Positions 1 through 7,934 of a stretch of 21,184 bases of DNA are shown piece by piece (the stretch's first letter is position 1; the number at the start of each line of letters is the position of its first letter). The notes below the pieces were generated by a model. The model was not told the origin of the DNA. It saw nothing but the letters and a program-made list of their open reading frames with translations, and made no database searches. The stretch is from NCBI GenBank assembly GCA_037834085.1, contig JBBMKC010240964.1:1-21184 (forward strand), given 5' to 3'. The position numbers and the translations under genes were made by a program. Source of the DNA: Bipalium vagum. Taxonomy: Eukaryota; Platyhelminthes; Tricladida; Geoplanidae.

Positions 1-111
1 TTTCACTCTTGACCCTTTTGCGGTCTTTAAATTAAATTTTTTTAAAAAAAAAAGGTTACCACATTAAAAGGGTATAATGGATATGCCCTTGGTTAACCCA
101 ACAAAAAAATA

Positions 112-533
112 GTTTATATATTTCAGAAAAGGGATTTTAGTGTGGAAAATAAAGAATGTCCCGATCAAAGGAATCGGTCTGAAGATGAAGATCTGGAATC
201 ATTAAGGTTTTAGGATCCATGAGAAGCTCAACAAGAACATGCAAAATCATTAGATGTCTGTAGATCGTCAATCAGTCAGCGTTTACAAATCATGAAGAAG
301 ATGTACAAGAAAGGAAGATGGATACCTTACGAGCTGAAGCCGAAAGACCTAAAAGATAGAAAACCACTTGTGAAATGTCGCTTGCTCGACAAAGAAGACA
401 AGGTTTCTTGCAATAAATTGTAAAGAGTGATGAAAAGTGAATTTATTCTGATAATTCTAAATACAGAAAAGCAATGTGCAACCTTGGTGATTCATCCAAA
501 GCAATTCCAAAGAGGAATAATAATAAGAATGTA
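112..533 (+). pseudogene. Broken mariner transposase (DNA transposon)
   Basis: Translating 127-420 gives a mariner-family N-terminal half. It contains the segment ENKECPDQ, then EDEDLESL, then a second helix-turn-helix ending in SISQRLQIMKKM, the mariner hallmark WIPYEL, and a basic stretch matching the region before the catalytic domain. After a frame change near 420-428, the stretch from 429 matches the first catalytic block (DEK, stop in place of Trp, IYSDNSKYRK), with the first catalytic Asp codon at 429-431. It then continues as a match to the 'GxPSxxxPKxN' segment. The copy has in-frame stops (one TAG and one TGA near 210-225, TAA at 421, TGA at 438). It lacks the first helix-turn-helix and everything after about residue 190 of a normal 345-aa mariner. 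No inverted ends were found. It is a dead copy, probably lying in an intron or upstream of the exon at 640. Confidence 0.85.
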
Positions 534-639
534 ATATTTAGAATAATTAATATTGAAAAAGCATTATAATATGAAATTGCATATTAATAGCAAATTTAAC
601 TTTATTATACCTTTATTATCTTATTAATTCTATTTTCAG

Positions 640-796
640 TAAATTTAGAAATCCAGTTGTGTTTTGGTATGAAGGCAATGAAGGCTGGGCACAACAAATG
701 TTTTACAATTTTACTACAAAAGGTCCAGAAATTGAATGGATTGAAAAAAAATTTACTTTTCCGTTAGAATGCTATGACGCTCCCCCTTGCAGATAA
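640..796 (+). CDS. Probable terminal exon of an unrecognised gene
   Basis: A pyrimidine-rich acceptor ending TTTTCAG at 633-639 opens a 157-nt frame of about 51 codons that ends with TAA at 794-796. The peptide is well mixed and not low-complexity, unlike the surrounding DNA: it contains NPVVFWYEG, WAQQMFYNF, GPEIEWIEKKF and ends CYDAPPCR. The first base completes a split codon, so at least one exon must lie upstream. None is visible between 534 and 639, so it would be left of the window or beyond the mariner remnant. Two AATAAA signals follow at 849 and 882, as expected for a last exon. I do not recognise the family. A decayed element fragment is the main alternative. Confidence 0.45.
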
Positions 797-848
797 ACTC
801 CATAAAAATTGTCGTAAATTTTTAAAATTTTTAATTAGAAGAAGTTAA

Positions 849-887
849 AATAAATGATAGTAAGATTCGACTGCTTAGTTTAATAAA
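849..887 (+). terminator. Candidate poly(A) signals after the 640-796 exon
   Basis: AATAAA occurs at 849-854 and again at 882-887, 53 and 86 nt after the TAA of the upstream exon. This spacing suits a short 3' UTR. In DNA this AT-rich the hexamer is common by chance, so the call rests on position. Confidence 0.3.
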
Positions 888-1454
888 CATTATCTAAGAA
901 TTTGAACCATTCATTTATGTTTTACCAAGATTCATAAAAAGGTGTTTTTGTGTTTGTAAACATTTGTCGCTTCATAATGGTCGGTTTAATGTTTTGTAAA
1001 TTTGTTTTAATTTTTTATATTAATATAATATATTCTAATATATTCTACTTGAAAGAATGTTGAATGCTGACAAAATCAATGGTAACTTGAAATTAAGAAA
1101 ATCAATCAATAAAGACAGATATTTATATATTATTATAAAAATTGTTGATATTCTAGTTGCATGACAAAATCTTTACAAACTGAAAAAACTAAAGAATCTG
1201 ATGAATTATTACATGAAAAAACTGAAGAAGCTAAAAATACTATATATTTATATAGTTGATTTTTTATATCTATATGAATTAAAAGAGAAAAGAAAATAAT
1301 TTCGTTTATGTTCAGAAAACTTTACAGTTAATTCTTTTTATAATTTATTTATAAGATACAATAAATTGATGTTAAAAAATGGTTGAAACTTAAATTAAAG
1401 ATCACAAAAATTAGAATTACATAATCCTAAAGTGTTAGAAGAGATATTTCAACA
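888..1454. other. Gene-free AT-rich spacer
   Basis: This stretch is A/T-dominated with no splice-supported reading frame. A 32-codon ATG frame at 1161-1259 is Lys/Glu-rich but has no recognisable motif. I treat it as noise. Confidence 0.5.
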
Positions 1455-1467
1455 TTTATTATTTATT
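1455..1467 (-). terminator. Candidate poly(A) signals for the monoglyceride lipase gene
   Basis: On the minus strand AATAAA occurs at 1467-1462 and 1460-1455, about 160 nt past the lipase stop codon. They are the nearest tandem pair downstream. Confidence 0.35.
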
Positions 1468-1624
1468 TAAAACTATCTCAAGTAGTTCGTTAATATTTTA
1501 ATAATAATAGGAAATATTCATAAAAATATATTTTTAAAATCATAGCGAATAAATTTGCAGGAGGAAAATATTTTAAGTTAGAAATTGATTTGCATTGAAA
1601 GAGCTAGACAGCTTGACCATCATT

Positions 1625-3326
1625 TCAGGAATTGATTCTCGCTTTTATCCAATCCACAATGTCCTTGCTGAACTTTTTATTAATCCCAAAAGCCTCGTTT
1701 CTCAATTGGTGTTTCCCGTTCAAATACGTTATTAAAGTCTTATCTTGAACTGAGGCCTCCTTCACCAATTGTTGGCTACCCTCGATTTCACAAAGAACAT
1801 CTTTGTCGCCATGTCCAATGATGAAAGGTGTGCTTAATTCTCGGAAAAAGGCCTTTTTGTTTTCCACGGCATCGTAAAGAGTGATGATTGTTTTCGCTGG
1901 GATAGAGTCGTGAATTCTCAAATTGTCACTTTTAACTTTTTCCAAATATTCAAGGTCCGAGCTGAAATCGTCACAATTCAACTTGAGCATTGGAAATTGA
2001 GGATAAATTAGATTAATGAATTTCCCCATATACACCGTTACCCGGCTGAGTTTTGAAGGGAACGTCAATAATGGAGCTTCTAAGCACAACCCAGCAAAAA
2101 AATTTCTCCTCTGCAACGTAGCGCAAACCGATATCAGACCTCCCATGGAATGTCCGTAAATAAATATTGAAACTTCCTCCAATGTTTTCACAACACTATC
2201 AATGTCCAGAAGAACATCGCGAACTAAAGAGTCAAAGTCAGAAACTATTCCACGCTCTCCTTCACTCAATCCGTGTCCTAAACGACGCAGTTTATTAAAT
2301 TTTAATTAAATGTCTTTCATGTGCAAAATATTTGGAATTAATAAATATTAAATAATTTTTAATTATTTGACGTTTAATTTTTTTATTATTAATTATTAAA
2401 TATTTTATATTATTTTAAATTAAGGGATTTTCAAATTAATAATAATATTATTAATGTTATAATAATTATTACTCCCTCCGTCCGGAATTATCGTATACAT
2501 TTCAACAAAAATCGTAGATTATCGTGATTATAAAAATAAATTGGCAACTGTCATTACATTCTTATAGTAAATACTCATGAAATATTTGACGTAAGCAATA
2601 CCATTCTTAGTTAAAAACTTAACGCTCAAACATCAGTGTTTCTTGAGAAAAATAAAATTAATACCGCTGCAAGACGAATTTGGAAAATTCTGAAGGAAAT
2701 TTGTTACACTTAGAAAGAAGAGATTCCAAATATAAACAATTAACCAAAAAACAACGTCAAGGTATATTAGAAAAATTATTACATCAGATGAAAGAGATTA
2801 TGCTAAAACACGGTGCAATCAATGAAGTTGCTACTGCGTTTCGAGTTTCCAGGCTAACAGTTAAAGCCAAATCAAATTTCGAGTGAAAAAAATCATTCTT
2901 ATTTAATTAAAATATTTCAAATAAAGTTAATATAATATACTTGTCATGTACATTTTTTGATTTATTTTATTTTTTCGCAAATGTATACCATATTTCCGGA
3001 CGGAGGGAGTATTTATTATTATATTATCATTTATTATTTTGTTTAATTTTACTATTAACGATATTTAATAATTATATTTTTAATTTGATAATAAATGAAA
3101 TCATAACTTTTGATCAATACAGAACAAAATACGATCAGAATTATTTTATCTTTAGACACTATTTATATATTAGACACAAAATTTATTATTTCAAATATTT
3201 ACAATTGCGTTTACCTCACAACTTCCATGAATAAAATGAAAAAATTCAAATTCTTTATTAAATTTCTTTTATAATTTATTGATATTTTTGAGAAAATTTT
3301 TAATCTTTCAAAGTTAAATATAATAA

Positions 3327-3358
<32 letters not shown>

Positions 3359-3882
3359 CGATTAAGTAATCACAAACCACAAATATTGATTTTTTGAGGA
3401 TAATAAAATAGTTATTCAAGAATAAATTTAAATGTAAATATTTAATGGTTCAGGTACTTGAAATCATGATCATTATTATAATTAATGGTTTGAAATATCA
3501 CATGTGGCATTTTTAATTAATTATTTCGAATTGCGACATAATATTCGAATCTGAAATTCCCAGATCAAAAATTGTTTACTGGGAACATAATTTACATTAA
3601 CTTGATGTCATTTGCTTCATATTTTGACACATTAAAAATGAATAAATTTTAAATTTTAAACCAATAGTTACCAATATGATCATGAGAGATAACCATACAT
3701 CCGATATCGTTAAGAGGTTTGATTATTGATTCGTAATAGGAAGCCTGGCAGTGTTCAAATAATCCATGAGTCAGAAAAAGTACAGCTTTCACATTACCTG
3801 TAATAGGCTTGTAAATAATTCTAAATAACTTCAGTCCATCAGGATTAATAAAATAATCTTTCGAAAAATTAGGATTATCCAT
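1625..3882 (-). CDS. MGLL: Monoglyceride lipase (serine hydrolase, alpha/beta fold)
   Basis: This enzyme hydrolyses monoacylglycerols to glycerol and a fatty acid. In animals it ends lipolysis and degrades 2-arachidonoylglycerol at membranes. Coding exon 1 is 3882-3672 and exon 2 is 2277-1625, stop included. The donor GTAACT at 3671 and the TTTAG acceptor ending at 2278 split a Gly codon and rebuild the family signature HDHIGHGLSEGERG exactly across the junction. The 287-residue product compares with about 303 in human. The oxyanion-side HG lies at residues 39-40. The nucleophile is Ser114 in GHSMGG, the acid Asp230 in GDKDVLC, and the base His260 in NGKHQL. Spacing matches the family, and the helical cap lies between about 135 and 220. 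The start is the ATG at 3882; stops lie just upstream in frame. It has no signal peptide, as expected for a peripheral membrane enzyme. Its intron is far longer than others here because a transposon sits in it. It looks intact and functional. Confidence 0.93.
2472..3009 (+). mobile_element. Non-autonomous mariner-like element with Stowaway-type inverted ends
   Basis: The 538-bp element starts CTCCCTCCGTCCGGAA and ends with its inverse complement. The first 31 bases of the two ends differ at only 2 positions. TA flanks both sides (2470-2471 and 3010-3011), the target duplication of Tc1/mariner elements. The CTCCCTCCGT terminus is the well-known end of plant Stowaway MITEs and their parent mariner-like elements. 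The interior keeps a remnant of the parent transposase N-terminus but nothing of the catalytic domain, so this is an internal-deletion derivative that would need a transposase in trans. The ends' near identity suggests it is fairly young, or under little decay inside the MGLL intron. Confidence 0.88.
2680..2886 (+). pseudogene. Transposase N-terminal remnant (plant-type mariner helix-turn-helix)
   Basis: The open stretch has no ATG at its start; the frame opens after a stop at 2659. It encodes KQLTKKQRQGILEKLL, then a Lys/Met-rich turn, then HGAINEVATAFRVSRLTV, which is the first helix-turn-helix of plant-type (DD39D) mariner transposases. The expected Trp-Lys-Arg segment after the second helix is replaced by an unrelated tail ending at a TGA. 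It lies wholly inside the 538-bp element and has no catalytic domain. Confidence 0.75.
3326..3358. repeat. (AAT)n microsatellite
   Basis: About ten consecutive AAT/TAA triplets with almost no interruption lie inside the MGLL intron. Confidence 0.9.
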
Positions 3883-3912
3883 CACTTAAAAAAATTATTT
3901 CGATAAGGTTTT

Positions 3913-3951
3913 CTGTGAATAAAATTTCAAAAATTTCAAAATGAGACTTAC
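3913..3951 (-). other. Possible 39-nt 5' UTR intron of MGLL
   Basis: On the minus strand a consensus donor GTAAGT (3951-3946) and an acceptor ATTCACAG ending at 3913 lie 31 nt upstream of the MGLL ATG. In-frame stops between the acceptor and the ATG make this untranslated. The length agrees with the very small introns of the DBF4 gene, but transcription here is not shown. Confidence 0.4.
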
Positions 3952-4146
3952 TTAAATTAACTGATGCGTTTAAACAACAAAGTATTTAAATTTCAAATTA
4001 TAAAAATATTTTTTCACAATTAAATTTTACAAATATTAATAATATTAATATTAATACTAGTAATAATAATATTTTTCCTCTAAATTTGAAACAACAATAT
4101 ATATCAAATTAAAGGTAATTAATTCATATATCACATTGAACTAATA

Positions 4147-4960
4147 TACAGGGTTTTTCAAAAAAGATAATTAACTTTTTTAAAATACTTAATTGATTTT
4201 TAAAAGATTTCATTACTTTTGAAAAAGCATATTATTTTATATAAAAATAAAAATAAGAGGTTCAAAATCTCCAAAATCTTTTTATTCAAAAACTTTCACG
4301 CGCAACATCTTTTATTAAAAATGTATGCATATGGCGAAAAAAATTTTGATAGTGTTCAGGTATGATATAATTTGAATTGTTCTGACAATTGCTGTCAAGT
4401 ATATGGTCTTTCTATGCTGAAAATACCTCAATCGGATTTAATTGAGGAGAATACTATGTCAAAAAAATAGTTGGTGATTGTTTCTCGTTACTAATTCTCT
4501 TATTTGCGCCATTTTGTGAAAACCAATGTTATAACAAATAATTATTTGGTTGGTTATATTTTCAGAATTCAATATTTGCAAGAGATTTCTTAAATAACTT
4601 TCAAAACTTTTACCCTTATAACTACCTTTTTGTTTTCAAAAAATAGCAATTTCACAGGCAACGCAAACAGAATTTTTTGACTTCTTACTGTAGTTACCTG
4701 TTTTTTGGTGTTATTGTTTTCGCATCGTATAATTCACACCAAACTCATGAAGAAATGTCAACATGTTTATATTTATTTCTCACAGGTATCTTGCATAGTT
4801 AAATCGAGCTTCAATGCTATTCATAGAGTTTCTTCGGATTGGTTCTATTTCTATTCTTTTGAAATTATCCTTAAAACTTTCTATGCATCGGTGAATGGAT
4901 GCTATAGATATGTTTTGATTCATATTTTTTGCTGGTTCCTGTTTGATTGTTGAGAGACCC
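4147..4960 (-). pseudogene. Degenerate Tc1/IS630-type transposase
   Basis: Minus-strand translation from about 4925 down to 4340 gives, in order: a second helix-turn-helix ending ISIASIHRCIESF; ERRNS-like IRRNSMNSIEARFNYARY; a first catalytic block reading FLHEFGVNYTMR (the usual Asp is His); YNIGFHKMAQIREL (the Asp of the 'DN..FHK' block is Tyr); and YSPQLNPIEVFSA, which keeps the catalytic Glu of NPIE. Several stops and frame changes interrupt it, and both catalytic Asp are lost, so it is inactive. A sequence TACAGGGTTTTTCAAAAAAG at 4147, next to TA, may be the 3' inverted end. No matching right end was found, so the right boundary is uncertain. Confidence 0.8.
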
Positions 4961-5282
4961 TATTGCCAACTATCTAAAGATGAAAATTTTGTTTATCAAA
5001 CTGTTGACAGGGAGACTGGTGCTCACACCCAAAGATTTGAATAAACCGGAGACTAAGATCTTGTCAATGAAAGGTGTCTATGTTGATCTCTTGGAATTAT
5101 ATTAATATGGATGGATGTGGCGAAAAAATATTCAATCAATGAAAAATCAATTTTTTATTTATAAATTTGCAAATCAAAAGTTATTTGTTTTGTTTCAAGT
5201 TTCTTTTTGACCGAAGATCCAATAAAATCAATTCCTTTATACCTTTTTCTCAAAATGAGTAATGTTAGGTTTACCCAAGACA

Positions 5283-5297
5283 CCCCCCCCCCGGGGG
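5283..5297. repeat. C10-G5 homopolymer junction
   Basis: Ten C followed directly by five G stand alone in a strongly AT-rich setting. This could be a real simple repeat, the scar of an element end, or an assembly or sequencing artefact. Confidence 0.6.
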
Positions 5298-5334
5298 AAA
5301 AATAAGTAATAAAAACTATAAATAAGGTATAAAT

Positions 5335-5400
5335 ACTAATAATGATAATAATAATAATAATATTGTTAATAATAATATTAATAATTAAAATTAATTAATA
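5335..5400. repeat. Interrupted (AAT)n/(AATATT)n microsatellite
   Basis: Repeats of AAT and TAA with single interruptions run through about 65 bases; the composition is purely A/T apart from two G. Confidence 0.75.
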
Positions 5401-6802
5401 CTTTAAAAAAATAAGATAATCCATGAAAAATAATTTGTATTTTAAAAAGCCTGAAAGAGGTTTTTTAATAAAGAATAATGGTCATAATGAAATAATTTTT
5501 AGGGAATTCTTAGGGAGTTTTGGAATTTTCATAAAATTTTTAGAATTTCAAGTATAATTTTGAGAGTATCTGAAGAATATTTCCCAGATGAAGATCAGTC
5601 TCTAATAGTATATAAGCTAAGGGATTTCAGTAGATTTTCACCCCTCAGAAAACCTTGTCAAATCAGACTTTAAAGACGAATACGGACGCAGACATCTATA
5701 GAAGCACGGAGATTACCCTTCAATTCTCAAGTATTCTAACCTTTATTTTAAATTCTGGATCTATGGTTAAAATTCCCCATCAGAGGATTATCGGTGAGCA
5801 ACCGTTAGAGCTCAGGCGATAACTCGGGAGTTTTAACGACAACTTAAATCGTAAGACTTTTCCTTTTTGTTTTTTTTATCTTAAGTAAATAGTAATTTTA
5901 TAAGTAGTATTTTATTGTAATTTTGTTAAACATTTGATTATTAATATTGATTATTTGATTTAACGTTCATTTTGACGATATTTGATCATTATTATATTTG
6001 ATTGAACATTACCTTTAATTATTTTTGGTGTGTTGTGTTTTGATCAGATAGTGTAAGAGTTGTGTAACATTTCAGACATTTATTGTGATCCCAGACTTTT
6101 CCATTATCTTTTTGAATTTCAGTGTATTGTATTTTCTGTTGGTGTGGTATAAATACAAGTGTTGCTTTACTGATTGTTGGAGTTAAATTTGATACCCTAA
6201 ATATTGAACCGAATATTTAAAATAAATATTAGTTAATTTTTATAAAGTAAATAATTTAGTTTTTAAAAAGGGCGAGGCTCATGTTTGAAAAGTTTGTTTA
6301 AGTAATCGGATTTAGTAAAATATATAATTATTGCCTTGATCTTATATTATTATTTTAAATGACTACAAATGAATAAAATATGAATGAAAGGTTAATAAAT
6401 TCGATTTATCACTATATTTTGACAGAATTTATTTTAAAATATTAATGAATTTATATTTATTATAATAATTTTTTTTAAAAAGATATAAGCCAAGTCGGGT
6501 GGATTTGTTTTTATGGCTAAGGGCATCAGATAAGTATTATTATCTACCCATTTTGTGAAAAAAATCAAATTTTAAAAACCCATCATTTGAAGAAAATTAG
6601 GGAAGACCCTCGATGTTATTCATATTTATAATTATGACAACAATGGAATTCATCAGTTGTATTAATTTCTATTATTATAATTGTATAATAATAATGTTAC
6701 TATTATACTAAAATGTAGTAACGTGTGCTCGTCTGCTCGTGACTCCTCACTTTGTAAAATTTTTCAGTTCGCTCCGAATAAAAATTTTGTCTGATTTTAT
6801 GA
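5400..6802. other. Gene-free region
   Basis: No reading frame is supported by splice sites or motifs. The stretch 5575-5835 is less AT-rich than its surroundings and begins near TATATAAG at 5611, but all frames are short. The T-rich stretch 5850-6230 contains an AATAAA and a GTATAAATAC box. The look is that of a decayed element leader or end, without enough structure for a call. Confidence 0.4.
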
Positions 6803-6836
6803 CTGAAAACAGGGGTTTATATAGTGCTGTTTTCAG
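6803..6836. repeat. Perfect 10-bp inverted repeat with TATATA in the spacer
   Basis: CTGAAAACAG at 6803-6812 is matched by its exact complement CTGTTTTCAG at 6827-6836. The 14-base spacer contains TTTATATAG. It lies just upstream of the tandem units at 6881 and could be a hairpin or an element border. Confidence 0.75.
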
Positions 6837-6880
6837 CCTTTGATTCTCCTGATTCTCTTGATTATTTTTTATCAATTTTA

Positions 6881-7085
6881 TCGCTATCTTTCTAATATTG
6901 CTAACGCTTGTCAGCGAATATTTATTTTAGGCATATATTTTGCTAATTTCATCTCGATTTTTCTAATATTGTTAGCGACTGCTAACGAATATTTATTTTG
7001 GGTAAACAAATTTTATCTTCATCTATACTTGGTAAATAGCGATATTTCTAATATTGTTAGCGACTGCTAGCGAATATTTATTTTT
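6881..7085. repeat. Three degenerate tandem units, each with an internal hairpin
   Basis: Units begin near 6881, 6954 and 7038 (spacing 73 and 84). Each carries TTTCTAATATTG followed by a GTTAGC-GACT-GCTAAC type hairpin and then GAATATTTATTTT. In unit 2 the hairpin is perfect (6-bp stem, 4-base loop) and extends outward through AATATT on both sides with one bulged base. Units 1 and 3 carry one or two changes. The 3' half of units 2 and 3 also shares AAATTTTATCTT and TTGGTAAAT. Confidence 0.8.
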
Positions 7086-7216
7086 TTTTTTTTGGTAATT
7101 AAATTTTATCTTTATTTATTTTTGGTAAATATGCCAAATGAGCCCTTTTTGACGAATATTTATTTTTTGATTAATATTTTAAGAACTTAATTATTAATTT
7201 TCCAAAATTATTATTA

Positions 7217-7243
7217 TTTTATTTATTTATTTATTTATTTATA
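7217..7243. repeat. (TTTA)n microsatellite
   Basis: Six tandem ATTT/TTTA tetranucleotides lie directly after an A/T-rich stretch. Confidence 0.85.
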
Positions 7244-7445
7244 TAATAAAAGGTTTTGTCGTACAATTATACAAAATTTTATTAAATGTTATAAAAAGAT
7301 AATCACAAAGGTTAAAAGATTACAACATATATTTTTTTTCATGCACATCACTAAAAGTTTTAATCAATTATTGTTATTTCGGCATCCTGGTTGTCAGATT
7401 TGTTGATTTTGCTGTCGGTGATGTCGGGTATTGATGTTGATGTTG

Positions 7446-7540
7446 GATTGTTGGGTTTATTGGTTGGATTATTGGAATTGATGGTTGGATTGTTGGGTTT
7501 GATGGTGGAATTGATGGTTGGATTGTTGGGTTTGATGGAT
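7446..7540. repeat. 21-nt-type minisatellite (TTGATGGTTGGATTGTTGGGT)
   Basis: Partial and full copies of TTGATGGTTGGATTGTTGGG occur about four to five times, some shortened. The period is a multiple of 3, so long open frames appear on both strands: a Leu/Gly/Val-rich one on plus, an Asn-Pro-Thr repeat on minus. Neither has a flanking domain or splice support, so I read it as a minisatellite and not as a gene. Confidence 0.8.
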
Positions 7541-7668
7541 GATCCCTTCATTATTAAAATTTTAATTAGCAGTTTTGTTAATTGAAAGCAACCCTTTCAC
7601 TTTGATGGGATTTTTAAAAACTTAGTTAAACCTAGATAAGAGGGTTTGTAATAATTATTTCTACTGAG

Positions 7669-7934
7669 ATGGAAAAAATTATGGTCCTTTTTGTAGCTTT
7701 TGATGTTCCATTAGCTAATGGGAAAGAGATGAAGAGAATATGAGTGACGGATTGTGGATTTACTCTTTCTTACCAGATGGTTGAAAGTGGTGAGACATTT
7801 AATCTATCACTGCGAGTTATTTTGGATGAAATCAGTTGATGATTGTATGATGCTGGAGTGAAAGAAAAATTAATTCAGATGTTCGTCAGAATTTGACGAG
7901 AGATAGTTTTTGGAAAAGCAGTAAGTTTATGATA
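7669..7934 (+). pseudogene. Decayed coding-like stretch, unrecognised
   Basis: From an ATG at 7669 an 88-codon frame has balanced amino-acid content, including FVAFDVPLANGKEMKRI, ESGETFNLSLRVILDEI and LYDAGVKEKLIQMFV. This contrasts with the Lys/Asn/Ile/Phe noise around it. It is broken by several in-frame stops, all TGA. I cannot assign a family; it may be an old element or gene fragment. Confidence 0.25.

Larger units (their letters stand above)
2278..3671 (-). other. MGLL intron, 1394 nt, hosting a transposon
   Basis: On the minus strand the intron runs from GTAACT to TTTAG between the two coding exons. It holds the mariner-like element at 2472-3009 and an (AAT)n microsatellite at about 3326-3358. 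The rest is A/T filler with no further exon needed, since the protein aligns continuously with its family across the junction. Confidence 0.8.

Noticed and set aside
2941-3234. 97-codon open frame crossing the right end of the MGLL-intron element
   Set aside because: Phe/Tyr/Ile-rich chance frame; it spans the element border and so cannot be one conserved gene.
4705-4953. 82-codon plus-strand frame
   Set aside because: It is the opposite strand of the Tc1/IS630 transposase remnant.
6840-7070. 76-codon plus-strand frame rich in Leu/Ile/Phe
   Set aside because: It runs over the tandem hairpin units; the periodic peptide follows the DNA repeat.
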